Assembly (NCBI RefSeq): GCF_964340395.1
Contig: NC_135563.1
Span: forward strand, 18,154,151 to 18,218,150
Direction of reading: 5' to 3'
Origin: Glandiceps talaboti
Taxonomy: Eukaryota; Hemichordata; Enteropneusta; Spengelidae
DNA length: 64,000 nt
Position 1 is the stretch's first letter. The number at the start of each line of letters is the position of its first letter. Positions 1 through 24,427 of the stretch are shown here, one piece after another. The notes beneath the pieces are model-generated. The model saw only the letters and a program-made list of their open reading frames with translations. It ran no database searches and was not told where the DNA came from. The position numbers and the translations under genes are program-made.

Positions 1-519
1 TAGGTTTTGTCTACTATGAGTGCTATGGCAGTACAATGCCAGCAACGTGGACATTCTAGCTAACCGATCGCAAACGGTTTTTATCCTGAACTGGCCTTGT
101 ATTTTAGCTTCACTGTACATGTACTTTGATAGACACTGAGTATGAATTACTGTATATCCTTTACATGTATTTGTATTCTATGCAATGAAACACCATGTAC
201 ATGCATGTCGTAACACAGGAAAAACTATTCATACAATGTGTGACTCCATATATGACTCCACAACACATGCCAGTGAGGACAATATCACAATTTAATGCAT
301 GCCTGCAGACTGGTACTGTTTACCAACATTTTGATGATGCCCAAATTGAATGCCTCATAGGCAAAATGTGAGTAAAGAGTGCCAACCCTTGTGCAGGCAC
401 TAAAGTGTGATATAGCCCTCACTGGCATGTGGTATTATTTAATTATCAAATGGTTGATGATAATTGTAAATTGTAAATGACAGAAGTTTTGAAGTTCTCC
501 TTTCTCTATCTTGTTTTAG
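1..519. other. Intron of the GRK gene, no exon seen
   Basis: No match to the GRK N-terminal exons was found. AT-rich sequence without recognisable coding. It ends in the polypyrimidine tract tctatcttgttttag. Confidence 0.7.
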
Positions 520-11689
<11,170 letters not shown>

Positions 11690-11805
11690 TAGTGATTGTG
11701 AAATAGTCAGCTACCTGTGTAGTTGTAAGTTGTGTGGTAAAGTATTATAGGATATGCTGCAAAGTATGATGGGATTGAAAGAAATGTCAAGACTGGTTTT
11801 GGCCG

Positions 11806-11946
11806 GCCAGCCATATTGGATTTATGAGCAATGATGGTGGCCATCTTGGATGAAGTAGCGGCCATATTGGATATTGGGTTGGATGGCAGCCATGTTGGAT
11901 TGTGTGGCAGAAGCCTTGTTGGATTCGACGGCAGCCATAATGGATG
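11806..11946 (+). repeat. Cluster of GCCAT(N)TTGGA motifs (YY1-like)
   Basis: Six related motifs (agccatattgga, ggccatcttgga, ggccatattgga, agccatgttgga, agccttgttgga, agccataatgga) in 140 bp, just after the GRK stop codon. GCCATNTTG is the YY1 core. The spacing is irregular, 20-30 bp. Confidence 0.7.
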
Positions 11947-14900
11947 AAAGATGAAGTGTGCTGTCTTTTTAAAACATTGACTTTGTGGTTGTATGCCATT
12001 TTGCAAATGTCAACCAGTTCCTTCTTGGGCTATGTGCAACCTTTTGACTTTCTATTCTCTGTTGCACAGCCAATATGTCCAAAACATTATGTTAAAAGGT
12101 AGTAAAGTCTATAAACCAAAAAAAAGAAAAGAGATAAGATGATTCTATTTTAAACAACAGATTCTGCGTCATGTCGCTGAGTGTTTTAGTGTCAAAAAAG
12201 TTGTAAGTTTAACTGTGTAGAGGATGTGAATTGATCAAAAGAACAGCTTTGTGGATCAATCAGCCAGCCATGAGATTATGTTGTTTATTCCAAGAGATAA
12301 AAAAAAGAAATACACAAAAAAAAGTCGCAATATCACAATCTCATGCTGCCAGGAGTTATTGAAAAAACCACTCATTGCTTCACTCCAAAAACAAGCATGT
12401 AATGTAACTAAACAGTGTAACGTATACAAAGATAACTATTCAAGTAACAAAAGCAACAAATCTTAAGAAATATTTAAGAAGTTATTTATGTATTATTTTG
12501 TCATTCATATGACATCTTTGGTATAAATTATTATTGTCAATACACACCTTTTCAAGTCAATTTGTAGAAGAAAATAACTTTTACAGAGAATAGGAATTCT
12601 TCATAGATGTCGTTTGTTCAATATGCCTGATTTTATTTGTAAATCTACTTTTTCAACTCTCGTGTAAGTACATTGACAAATGTTAGGCTTGCACGTGGCT
12701 CAGTAAATTCAACTCCCAGAAAATGTTAAAACTATGTGTTGCTGTCCTTTGGTTGAATTCGTCATTTTAATTCATTTGATGCAGATATTTTTTAATATTC
12801 TGAAGAAAAAAAGACTGCACCCAAGTCAATTTATACAACTGACATTAAACTCTTAAATTATCATTTTTGTAAAAACGTAATATTGATGTTGGCTGACTTT
12901 TCAAGTTGGTAGATTGAATACCGTAGCTACTTACAAATTCGTACCACACACACATCTCTCCGTGCAAAATAGCTTTGAAGTTTCATCATGTTAGGTGATA
13001 TTATTTGTTGAAAAGAAAAATGCAGTCAAGCTTTTATCCCTATTTGATCAACAGGCAGAAAGCAAAATGTGTATATTTTAAGCGTCAAGACTTTACAAGA
13101 TGGAAGGTTTTCATACTTAAAGTTTCACCAAATTTTTTTGTTTGATGGAAATAGTAATAAGTCAGTATGAAAGTGTCACATCTTTGTTACAGGTTTTACT
13201 TGGCAATTAGCCAATAACAGATAAAAACTTGGCAAACAGCCAATTTATGCCTGGAAAGGTCAGCCAGGGTCATTTGGTATGAAATGGAGGTTTTTAGAAT
13301 TGATTATGTATTGTTAATAATAGTCACTACTATTTATTTCTTATAAAGAAACTCTTACAGTGGTAGGCATGATTTTATGAATCTTGTAATTTTAGATTTT
13401 AATTATAGAGCTTTTATTTCTGAAATTGTTGGCATATAAGAAAGTTTATGCTGTAAATTGCTTAGATGTATATGTAAGGCCATTTTGACAGGAAGAATGT
13501 TAAAACTCTATGCAGTATCCCTATCACGTCAACTAACTGTTGTCTATATGTATGTGGAAACATCCATGAATATTCTATTCTGTTGAATCCTATTTTTGTT
13601 ATGATTTAATGCTAGGATAATGAGTTTACATGAAGGGGATGGAATGTCTGAACAGGTCCTCAGTTCCAGGTTATATCAACAACTAATGTGTTCTGTGTGT
13701 GCAAAGTGTTGGTGAACATCTGGGCAGGATTTGCAAAAATCTTTACATCTGTACAACCCTCTACTTGACATCACCATCATCATTATTTTAACAAACCAAT
13801 GATCAGCTGTGTTAACAGGCTAGCTAAAATATTTCAAAATTCAAACTCTAAACCCTTTCAAAAGCTTTCTTCTCTTTCCTAAGTCCTGTTTGTCAGATGT
13901 TTCGGTGAAATTTAAATTTGTGTCATCTTTTGTAGGTGTTAACATTTCCTGAACTTTTTGGACCAAAAGTTGACTAGAATATGCCATTAAAATGAACCAA
14001 CCTCCTCCTTGTACTGTGTCTAAAAGTGTACCCTGTTAAGCAACAAGTAGATTGTGTGAAGCAAGTGCCAAATATGCCAGGATAATACTCCTGCCCAGCT
14101 GATAAATTTGTACATATAAAGTGTGAGATTTGTACATAAGTGTGAGAGAATTTGTTGAACTCAAAGCTCTGGTGGTGATGATAATCATGATGGTGGTGGT
14201 GGTGGATGGTAGGGTTGAGCTTTTTAAAACAAATAAGGATCATGTATGACTGATCCTGAGAAGTAGATTGATAAATATACACATCACAGCAATGCAGACT
14301 GAGGAATCATGAAAGAGTAGCCACACTTGTGATTGAGGATTCAAATTGTCGTACTTTACATTGAATTTTAGTCACTCATGTAGAAATGTTCGGATAATAA
14401 CCAATGTAATGAAGTCTGTCACTAGTAGCAGAATTTGACTTTCATTTTTTATAAGACTCTTGACAAAATCAGAGTTTCATTGTGTTGACATTATTTTGAT
14501 TTTTATGCTACCTGTAAAACAGTCATGTCGTTTTTTTTGTCTTGTTATGAACACCACAATGATTTATTTGTATGCACACAAAAATAGTTTTACACCAACG
14601 TGTACCAATGTGGGCACTCTTATTACAGCCGCATCATCTTGCCACGTTTTTATTCCTCACTAGCCCGTTGTTGCCCCCTCCCCAGATCCCTCGTTAAGTG
14701 TTCACCCTAAACGTAAATCAAGTACCAATTACAATACTGTTAATTAAGTGATTTTTAGTAGTCTAACTTTGGTGTTGAGAATTATATTGTACCAGCATGT
14801 ACTAATACATGAGCACTCACTGCCACTTTATTAGATTTCAAAAATCTACCCATGTTTTTAAGATTTTACATTTTACATCAGATGTCGTCTACATCGTAAT

Positions 14901-15842
14901 TATTGTTGTATATCATTATCTATAGGGAAGATATAACCCACTTAATAGTCATTTTGTTTAGTTACCCATACATACATACATACATATATAGTAAATTAAT
15001 ATTAAAAATAAATGTTCTATATGAACTGTATGATACTCGAATGAAGTCTTTCACATTTTTACTTACAAAGGGAACACCCCTTACTTCATGTTTCTGTTCA
15101 TCCCTGCTTTCCTTGATATATGGAACACCCGTATTGTTTCTCTTTGTTGGTTTAGTGCATTTGACTGGTAAATAGGGGTGACCAGAGTTGTATTGGTGGA
15201 TATCAAAAGTGTACATGTTTGTTATTGTTGTTGTTACTAATTGTACACACTAATCAATACTTGGTGCAGTCGCACAAGGCTCAGTTGTTGAGTCGATCCT
15301 CGCACCTCGATTTTTCTGCGAATGTCTTTTCATCACAATTTGATCAATGCAAATGAGATGTTGCTGTTTCTATGGCAACACCAATCATGTTATAGTGGAG
15401 CTGACAGATGTCAAATAGCTTGTAACTAATTTTTGGAAGTCTAGATAACTATATTGATACCTTCAAGTTTTCCCTCCAAAATTTCTTGTACAAAAAGTGT
15501 TGCTCTTAATGAAATTCTCGTTATTTATTTTGGTCTAAAACAATAGACATTATACTTAACAATCAACAGATAACAAATAAATCAACTTTAGTAGAAAAAA
15601 AAATATTTACTTGGGAATAAATGTTACTGGGAATTATAGAGACAGACTAGAATTTCACTAATTTTGGAAGGATGTATAGTTTCCTGAATATTCATTCATG
15701 ACTCAATTTTGCCACATTTGGGGTTGGGTGTTCAGATGTTTTACTAACAACCATATTGCAGAATAGCTTTATGTTCAATAATTTTGGAAGTTCAGTTTGA
15801 ATGCAAGCCCAGTTATGATAACATATTACGCTTTACTTTGAC

Positions 15843-15855
15843 AGGTCAAAGGTCA
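15843..15855 (+). promoter_or_regulatory. Perfect DR1 element
   Basis: AGGTCA-A-AGGTCA downstream of GRK. Isolated motif, function unknown. Confidence 0.25.
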
Positions 15856-16068
15856 CTCAGTTTCGGAGAACAATTAACTTGGGTAAACAAAAAAACTGAT
15901 AAATTGTTATTTCAAAGTAATTTTGTTTATCAAGAAGGCATGCTTTCCAGGAGTGTAATTGTAATGTTTTAAAGCAAACATTTCAAATGAATAGTGAGTG
16001 AACCTTTACAAATGTAGACCACCATATTTGGTTTATGGGGAAGCTTGTTAGGATTCTGTTGTATCAAA

Positions 16069-16074
16069 AATAAA
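16069..16074 (+). terminator. Candidate poly(A) signal
   Basis: AATAAA followed by a T-rich stretch (gtccttccttttcag). It is one of several hexamers downstream of GRK and is chosen only as a plausible distal signal. Confidence 0.2.
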
Positions 16075-17458
16075 GTCCTTCCTTTTCAGTGAGGATTTAC
16101 GATCTTATGAATTTATTTCACTTTCCCACTGACTTTGTGTCCCCTGTAGATAGGGCTGCATATCCCTTAAAACAATGGTACCATCCAATACTGTAGTAGT
16201 TACAAATTTACAGGCGATGCTCGCATGTACCATTTAACAGGAGGGGGGGGGGCATAGGGTATAGTGTAAAGGGGTAGCTGGTACCAGTAATAGGAAATAA
16301 AGTTAATTCATGCGCTTGCATGACTTCTACTTCATGCTATGTGATAAAGTTACGTGTAAGCAAGTGTTTGGTAGATGCTAACTTGGCTGTACATTCTGAA
16401 ATAGATTCTTCTAACTGGTATATAGTAGCAATTTAGAATGAAGAATAGACAGGGAGACACGCGTACAAGGTGGGGGCTTACATGAGGGGGTAGATGGGGG
16501 AGAAATAGGTTTTAAGTAGGGACTAGAATGAGGAGGAGGGGGTGGGGGATTGGGGAAATAGGCATGACAAGTTTGTTGGTGTATTGCTGCCATTATGGTC
16601 AACTCTGACCCCAGATTGTTCTAGATTCCTTGGGATGGAGTCTTATGTTGAGTTATCTTGTTATTTTTAGGTGATTATTTTCAGTAGAATGTCACTTCAA
16701 CCTATTGTCAAAATACTAGGAGTTTGTAGCCTTGTTTTAATAGCCAACCGATCATTCTGTATTTCACTTCAAAGTTTATAGCAGTGTCATACACTTTTTG
16801 GATCAAGCAATTTGTTTTCTGTGTGCGTTTATCAGATTTTATATTGTATTCCCCTGTAAATACTTGGTTTTTTCCCCCAAATTCTGTATAACTGAACTTC
16901 ACATGACATGGGTTTTCACAAGAACATGTTATCAAATCCTTTAAATCAGAAATTCTTGAACAGGAAAATTATGAATTCATCCCGGTGGAAACCCTAACTT
17001 GATCGAATACCTTGGTTCTTACTGAAATAGTTAACATTAACTTTCCTTTGTACAAAACGTGTATCAGAAAAACAAAAGAAGGGGGGAAATGCAAAATTAG
17101 TGTTTATTTTATTACGGTGCTGTTATTTATTTCCTGAATGTCTTTTACTGCCATTGTAAATTGTCATAGCATCCACACATTTGTCTGTCAGGAAAGCTTT
17201 CCTTCGGCACTTTGCTTTTGGTATCATAGGAAAGCCACGTTAGAAAAATCAAAAGCTAAGTTACAAGAATCAACTCATTCTAAAAACAAAGTACATATTT
17301 AGTAATTAGAATTCCATTTCTCTGCTGTTTTTTCAGCTTTGCTTTCATCTTTCATGTATATTTCCATCCTTATAGTGTAACTCACTACATACAGAGTCTA
17401 GATTCTAGTATTGTAAGTATTTGTGTAAAGACCCACCACATTGTCTGCACTTATCCAC

Positions 17459-17790
17459 CATACATACATACATACATACATACATACACACATACATACA
17501 CACATACATACACACATACATACACACATACATACACACACACACACACACATACACACATACATACACACACATACATACATACACACATACATACACA
17601 CATACATACACACACACACACATACATACATACATACATACATACATACATAGACAGACATACACATACATACATACATACATACATACATACATGCATA
17701 CATACATACATACATACATACATACATACATACATACATACATACATACATACATACACACAGATACACACACACACACATGTATATACA
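17459..17790. repeat. (TACA)n / (CA)n compound microsatellite
   Basis: About 330 bp of tacataca alternating with cacaca blocks. It produces long artificial open frames on both strands (repeating HTYI or CMYV-like residues) that are not genes. Confidence 0.98.
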
Positions 17791-17924
17791 CATACACATA
17801 CACATCTCACTTTATGTCATCACCATTGCCATTGCAATCTCTGATGTTCAGTTTTCTTGTATTTGTCAAACACCATTCTCAATACAATAAAATTTCATGT
17901 ACCTAAATACCTATATGGTTATGT

Positions 17925-18620
17925 CATCATTAGGTATGAATCAGAGTGTTTAGTTTTGGGATTAACCTCCATGTACTATACTTGATGTGAAATCAGAGTG
18001 TTTGGTATGTGGTAGTCAAGACCTCCATGAGTCACTTGGTTTGAAATCAGAGCGTTTGTTGTGTGGTTAACCTCTCTACTACTCTTTGTATGTGAAATCA
18101 GAGTGTTTGATGTGTGGTAGCCAAGACCTCAATGACTCACTTGATGTGAAATCAGAATGTTTGTTGTGTGGTTAACCTCTCTGTACTACACTTTGTATGT
18201 GAAATCAGAGTGTTTGATGTGTGGTAGCCAAGACCTCCATCACTCACTTGGTGTGAAATCAGAATGTTTGTTGTGTGGTTAACCTCTCTGTACTACACTT
18301 TATGTATGTGAAATCAAAGTTGTTTGGTTGACCTCTCCACCACACTTGATGTGAAGTCAAAGTGTTTGGTGTGTGCTAGCCAAGACCTCCATGACTCACT
18401 TGATGTGAACTCAGAGTGCTTGTTGTATAATGGCACTTCATGTACTCATGTTCTTGAAGTTGGAATGCTTGTGTAGTGGACATACATATACTACATTTGA
18501 AGTCAGAGTGTTTGATATTTGATAGACATGTTTTACATTTGGATTCAGTGTGTTTGTTATTTGACACACCTGTTTATGCTATTATGTGAGATCCGAGTGT
18601 TTTGATGTGTGTGTGATGGG
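17925..18620. repeat. Minisatellite, ~53-bp monomers in ~106-bp dimers
   Basis: gtgaaatcagagtgtttg alternates with (a) tggtagccaagacctccatg and (b) tgtggttaacctctctgtac. The a/b alternation gives a dimer unit. The right end decays gradually. Confidence 0.9.
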
Positions 18621-18768
18621 GAGGGAAGAGAGATGACTTGTGGTCAGTAGTTCTACAGTACCATTGGGTGGTCAAAATGCTTTTACTCAAAAACCTACTA
18701 AGGGATCGGGCTGAGATTTTGCAAGGGGTGTGTAACTAAGGGAGTCTTGAGAAAGAAATACAATCCAT

Positions 18769-18982
18769 TACACCAAAGTAAAGCGTTTTCTGTATGTACC
18801 ACAATCGTTTATAGCGTTCATATCAAGTGTAAAAGTGTACTGTTTCATTTACTAATTGACCACATTAGAAAGGTCACACGCTAGGCTTATAAATAAATCA
18901 ATTGAAACAGTATATTTTTTACCCTTGCTTGAATGCTATAAACGAGTGTAGCACATAGCGAAAGTGCTTACTTCAGTGTTAC
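18769..18982. mobile_element. Fold-back MITE-like element, family A copy 1
   Basis: The ends are inverted repeats of ~75 bp, read on the left as ttacaccaaagtaaagcg and then tttatagcgttcatatcaag. A second copy is at 62176-62377. No coding capacity. Confidence 0.75.
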
Positions 18983-19055
18983 TCATTGTAATCAAAACAA
19001 GATAACCCACCTGCATTGATATGAAATTTAGTTCTAAAATATAGATTTTGGTCAA

Positions 19056-19095
19056 ACCATAGACAATAGAGAGGGACCTCTCTATTGTCTATGGT
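19056..19095. repeat. Perfect hairpin, 19-bp arms, 2-nt spacer
   Basis: accatagacaatagagagg is followed by ga and its exact reverse complement. Flanked by tggtcaaa direct repeats. Confidence 0.95.
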
Positions 19096-19316
19096 CAAAC
19101 CATTTCAAAATGTGTTTGACAGATTAGTCAGATACATGTATTTGATTTAAATGTTCCATTGCTATGGAGATGTATTATGAGATTATCTGATTCTTCATAT
19201 TAAGCAAATTAGGTAAAACTGTACCCGTTTTTGTCTTCATACACAAAGTTTCCTTCCTTTGATTTTTTGCCTTCTATGCTCGTATTTGAATACATCTCAC
19301 ATGAGTATGGTTTTAA

Positions 19317-19329
19317 AGGTCAGAGGTCA
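19317..19329 (+). promoter_or_regulatory. DR1 element
   Basis: AGGTCA-G-AGGTCA. Motif only. Confidence 0.25.
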
Positions 19330-21149
19330 TGCAATAGTGGTTTTAGTTTGTTGGCAACCATAGGATGTTATGTTATGCTGTATTATGATCGATTACCTAA
19401 GCCTGTCTACTATATTGTTGAGATACAGTTTGGTTGTACCTCCTAGCCCTTGCATCCTTAGACCATCGTCAAATGATTCATACCCTTACAAGTTGTTATC
19501 AAACACCTGTGACTACGTCAAATTGACATATGTAAATAACATGTAAATTCTCACATGTCCTTTTCATGTTTTGCCTATTAAAACTATCATAACACATGTA
19601 CATTTACATATTACCAATTTATTTGAATAATGATAGTCTGGATAGTTAATGGTTGAAGGGACTGCACACTGTGATCAACCAGGCTTTTGGGTGAGAGTTT
19701 TACAATATAGCTTTGAAAATGCTGTCAACACAAGCTTAAGATGTGAGGGCTCGGAGGTACGACCAGCCATTTTGAATTTGCATGATCAGTCCAAAACAGG
19801 GTTTTATAAATCATGTAAGTTTCTGCTCAGAAACATATGCCTTGTTTCAGCATTATCTAATAGTTACTGGCTAGCTTTTAGTATCTAGTGAGATATTGAG
19901 GTGACTGTGTGTGAATTGGATGAATTGGATGTCTAACATTATTGAAATAATATGTTATTGAAATAAACGATACCACAAATAAACTTTACCATAATGTAAG
20001 CTTTTTGGGTACGAGTTCAAAGAATTTTGAGTTATAAATTTTCAAGCTGTTAATGTTATACATGAAACTTCACAATGTCTTACATTTTGTCCACGTCTTA
20101 TGGTTTTGTAGATTGACCAATTTGAACCAAAACGTGGCAGTAAAGTGCGGGAAAGTTTATTTTTCGAGAAAGGAAACTTTTGATGGAATGGACAGGATAA
20201 AAAGGGATTCAAAATGTATATACTGCCATCACTGTGTGATCAAGGAAATTTTGTGTTTTAGACATACTATAGTATGTACTCTATATTACCCCAGAAACAG
20301 GGTTGGTATGGCAATTGAGTAATGGGACATGATGGTTTTTTTTACATAAAAGATAGACATATTTTCAACTCCAGGCAGACAATACCAGAGACACACAGCA
20401 GGATCCCTTACCTAATCACATGGAAATGTGATAATCATTACTATTCTTTCACAGTGCAGTAGAAAGAGGCTTCTGATAACAAATATACTATGGACTTGAT
20501 GGCCTCAATTGTTCACTTAATTTCTTCCTGATAAACAACTTGATTATATACTGCCTTGTCTGTTTCAACATCCCAATTGTGAGTAGTTCCTGTTAATTGT
20601 TACTTTTGAGTTTGAAGTCTTTGCCTATAAAAAGATGCCATGTACCACCAACCCTGTGCTTGCTGTAATATACATACTTCACAACCATTCTTAAACAATT
20701 GTTTTTTCAGTCAAAACTGAAAAATAAAATGAGGAAAAAAATGTACCGTTTGATCAAAGTTACTGCTTCTTTACTGTCATGCTATATGTGTACAATACAT
20801 TACTAGTAATTTACATATCATTAATATGCAACTTGCATTTAAAAATCATTCAGAAATCAAGTTAATAACACGTATGCCAAAATCTGTACCCTAAACAAAC
20901 ATTTCTATATTTTCATACTATATCTGTATCATATATGTACACATCTTTTACACTGTAAGGAAGTGAAGCTAACAAATAAGTTATAATATCTGTTGCTTCA
21001 TTTTTGAAAACTTGTACTTTTTTTGGATTTACAATACTGTGGATCTATTTAAACACGTAAAATAACCCCATTTAAATATACACAGAAATCTGCAATCCTA
21101 GATCACTGTTATATATAGCACCAACTGTAATATGTATTTAGGGCATTCA

Positions 21150-21460
21150 ATAGCCCTTCACAGTGAACAGCGCCCTCTATGATAAGTCACGATGTATTGG
21201 GAAATTCATTGACCACAGACCTTCACAGTAAACAGTGCCCTCTAGTGGTAAGGTAACTGAGGGTAGCCATTATACTGACAATTGATAGACCTTAACAGTA
21301 AAAACAGCCTCTAGGGGTAAAGATGTAGTGAGGGCCGTCATAATGGTGAAAATAGACCTTCAAAGTATACAGCACCCTCTAGTGGTAAAATAAGGATGTG
21401 AAGTTAGTAGTGGTTTCTAGAGACCTTCATAGTAAACAGTGCCCTCCAGTGGTAAAGTAC
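21150..21460. repeat. ~67-bp tandem array, 5 units, with CTCF-like cores
   Basis: Units share agaccttcacagtaaacag followed by tgccctctagtggtaa. Core positions are 21170, 21235, 21305, 21372 and 21439, so the period is 65-70 bp. On the minus strand the second unit reads CCACTAGAGGGCAC, a full CTCF-core match. The fourth and fifth have one mismatch and the other two are weaker. The array lies between the 3' ends of the GRK and Galpha genes. Confidence 0.85.
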
Positions 21461-23463
21461 CATAAGGATGTAAGTTGGTGAAACGGTCAATGAATTTCAC
21501 AACAGAATCTGTTAATAACTAGCACTGATTTGACAATTAAAACTTTGAATGTAATCATGATTGTTTGATGATTTGGAGTTTTTTTGCACATTAAAAATAA
21601 AAGTGAACACTATTGTCAGAAATAAGACATTTTACTGTTAAATACAAATGTAAGTTCTTCAGAACATGAAAATAAAACTCCCCTTCTACCACTGTGGTTT
21701 CACTGGCACTGGCATTGTACCCAGGTTGTCACTTTTTGACCCTATACCAAAAACATTTCACAACTGCAATGAACTTTTATTACAAGATCACTGTTTTTGA
21801 TTAAATTGCAATTTAAAACAGAAATGAAGAAAAAAAATGACAATGTAAAAATTTAGTTTCAAGGTCAGCATATTTTCTAATCAATAAGCAATTTAATATC
21901 CAGTTTTCATTTTAATTTCATCAAATACGAAATCGACATAATGCCCCAGTTAATTATCGGTATTCACATACCACATACAATTACAATTTGAAAATATAAT
22001 ATTCACCATCCGTGCAACGAGTATGGACATTAACAAAACGAAAAACACAGACCATTCATCAAGCAACAATAAAAGGTATCCTATGAAGTGGTTAAACATT
22101 TTCAAATGAGTTAATGTAATGAGCTTTTAGAGAAAAAAAGTTTGTATTGAGATTAATGTTTTTGTGTTTCCTTCACCCATTTATATAATCAATTTTAAGT
22201 CTGCAGGTATGATTTACTTGAGAGTCTACAGAATGACATGGTCTGCATATTCATTATTTAACTCGCCATTGAACAGCTTCAGTTAACTCCTTCTCTGTAA
22301 AACGCAGTTTATTTTACTGTCAGCCAATTATTTGCAAACAGTACAATTTTGATGAAGGAAAGTTCAGGGCTTGTTAGGTTTGTGGATACGAACAAAGCAA
22401 TATATGTCTCATAAAACTTATAAATATTTCAGATCTATTGATACATAACTTCTGAATCAGTACAGTGCTGTAACCTGCAGGGATGATTTATCTACACATA
22501 CTTATCACAAACATCATCTTTCCTCTGACATCATAAACAAAGCATAGTTGCTGTATTTCCATGTTTTTATATACAATTTTATGATTAGGTTCAGTCTACT
22601 CTAGACAGCCCTGGATAAAAAATTATTTGATGTTACGACTTTGGTTCAAAATCAGCCTCATCTATGAAATTAAGTGTTAGCTTGCTTGTAAGAGATAAAT
22701 TCTCTCCTCCACTTTTATCACAAACTTCATGTCACTTTGCACTCCCCTAGGATAAGTACCACTATGTATAATTTCAATACTGATTCTAAACTTTCTTAAA
22801 TTCCGTCACTGAGACCGTAAGTAATAAATCATTTCATCTCTTGTTACTATACATGTACTCTGAGAGTGCAATCTCTACATGTAGAAATGAAATGAATCTA
22901 AGCTTTGACATAACCCATACAACCAGACATATAGACTATCATCCTAGGTTCATACCACTAAAATCCCTTGAATTTCAATACATTTTCAAAGTCATGGGAT
23001 TAACATTGGACTTCACAAATACAAAATATTTCCTAGTTTTTACAATTGAAATCACTTGCAATTCAAGATAACATATTTCCTAGGTGTTAATTTTCTTGGT
23101 CATCTTGTCATCTTTATGCCATTTTCAAGTAGTAATTTTGTAGTATGCTTCTTCACCAGCAGCAAAATCTAGACTACCATTGAATACATAATGACAAAAA
23201 AAATGATTTATTCAGCTATATGTGAATTGGTTGATCTCTACATTTTCTGGGTGTCATTACATAAATGTCATTGGCTGAGAAATATATTACAGAGGGAAAA
23301 TTAATTGTTTTTCAGAACTTTCCTGGGTTAATTTAAAATTCAAGGAATTGACAGGACATTTAATATGATATATGAATCATGACAAGGTCGTTCTTTTCAG
23401 TGATAAGTACACTTTTCAAAATTATGCAGGTGTGTCAGTTTTGAATTCCTATCAGAATCATCA
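21461..23463. other. Intergenic, nothing recognised
   Basis: AT-rich sequence without coding or clear repeat structure. It may contain the distal 3' UTR of the minus-strand Galpha gene, but no end can be set. Confidence 0.6.
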
Positions 23464-23907
23464 TTAAAGTGTAACACCACTCCACAAAATAGAGACATTT
23501 TCATAAACTGTGGGTTCTGGAGAGTCATTTCATTATTTTACATCACCTACAATTACTTGTGATTTCAGAGAACCATTAAGTTGATCTTGTGCCTTTCAAT
23601 AGTGTATCTTTGCTGTGGGCCAATGAATCATGGGAGTTAGCAGAAATAATATATCCATGGTTGCAAAATGAATATTCATGATCCCTTAGTGCTTATTCCC
23701 TTCAGTGTAAACAATCTCATGAATATTCATTGTGCAACCATGAATATATTATTTCTGTTATCTCCCATGATTCATTGGCCCAAAGATACCATACAAAGGC
23801 ACAAGTTCAACTTGATATTTCTCAGAAATTGCAAGTAATTGTAGGTGATGTAAAATCATGAAATGACTCTCCAGAATACATAGTTTATGAGTGGTGTTCC
23901 CCTTTAA
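23464..23907. mobile_element. TTAA-flanked fold-back MITE, family B (T2-like)
   Basis: The two halves are near-complete reverse complements (~200 bp arms, ~30-nt centre). The ends carry TTAA followed by AGTGTAACACCACT on the left and AGGGGAACACCACT on the inverted right. TTAA targets and TTAAAGGRR-type termini characterise the T2 group of MITEs described in Xenopus. A partial copy is at 29211-29437. Confidence 0.85.
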
Positions 23908-24427
23908 CGAAATGTGAATTTTAAAAAATATCAAAATTTTAAAATATCAAGTACTCTCTGCGTTGAGTTCAAAACTAATACTGAACATATATTTACAATA
24001 TCTCACCTAAACACAAACAAATAAGTGTATGCGATAGGCAGTTTCATCTTGGGCTCTACTTAACAGGATACAGGGGACATGAAACAGACCTCACAAAATG
24101 TACTGTAACAATACTTGACAAAGTATACCAAAGACTTATTCTGACCCCACTGTACATCACATCTAATACTATATATTATCCCAGTATTTGATATCGACAT
24201 CTAATCTTTTTATCATTCTTTTCTTGAATTGGTTTTTCAGCTGAATGGGCAAATACAAAAATTGCACAATGTTTATGAAAATACATCTCTACAGTAACAG
24301 CTGTTCTTGACTGATTTTCTTAACATTTCAAACATAAAAACCGAAACTAATATAATTTGCAAAATGTTTGATTATCAGAACTTTTGATTTTATAATTCAA
24401 ACCACGACTTGGTTATAATGATTTATA

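Larger units (their letters stand above)
11690..17458 (+). other. GRK 3' UTR and downstream flank
   Basis: No open frame of note. It includes the YY1-like cluster, a DR1 (15843-15855) and several AATAAA hexamers (for example 16069-16074). The true transcript end cannot be set from sequence. Confidence 0.5.
18621..21149. other. Intergenic, between convergent genes
   Basis: Contains a fold-back repeat (18769-18982), a perfect hairpin (19056-19095) and a DR1 (19317-19329). No gene was recognised. Confidence 0.7.

Noticed and set aside
17398-17906. Several open frames of 70-160 codons on both strands
   Set aside because: They are translations of the TACA/CACA microsatellite and have only repeating residues.
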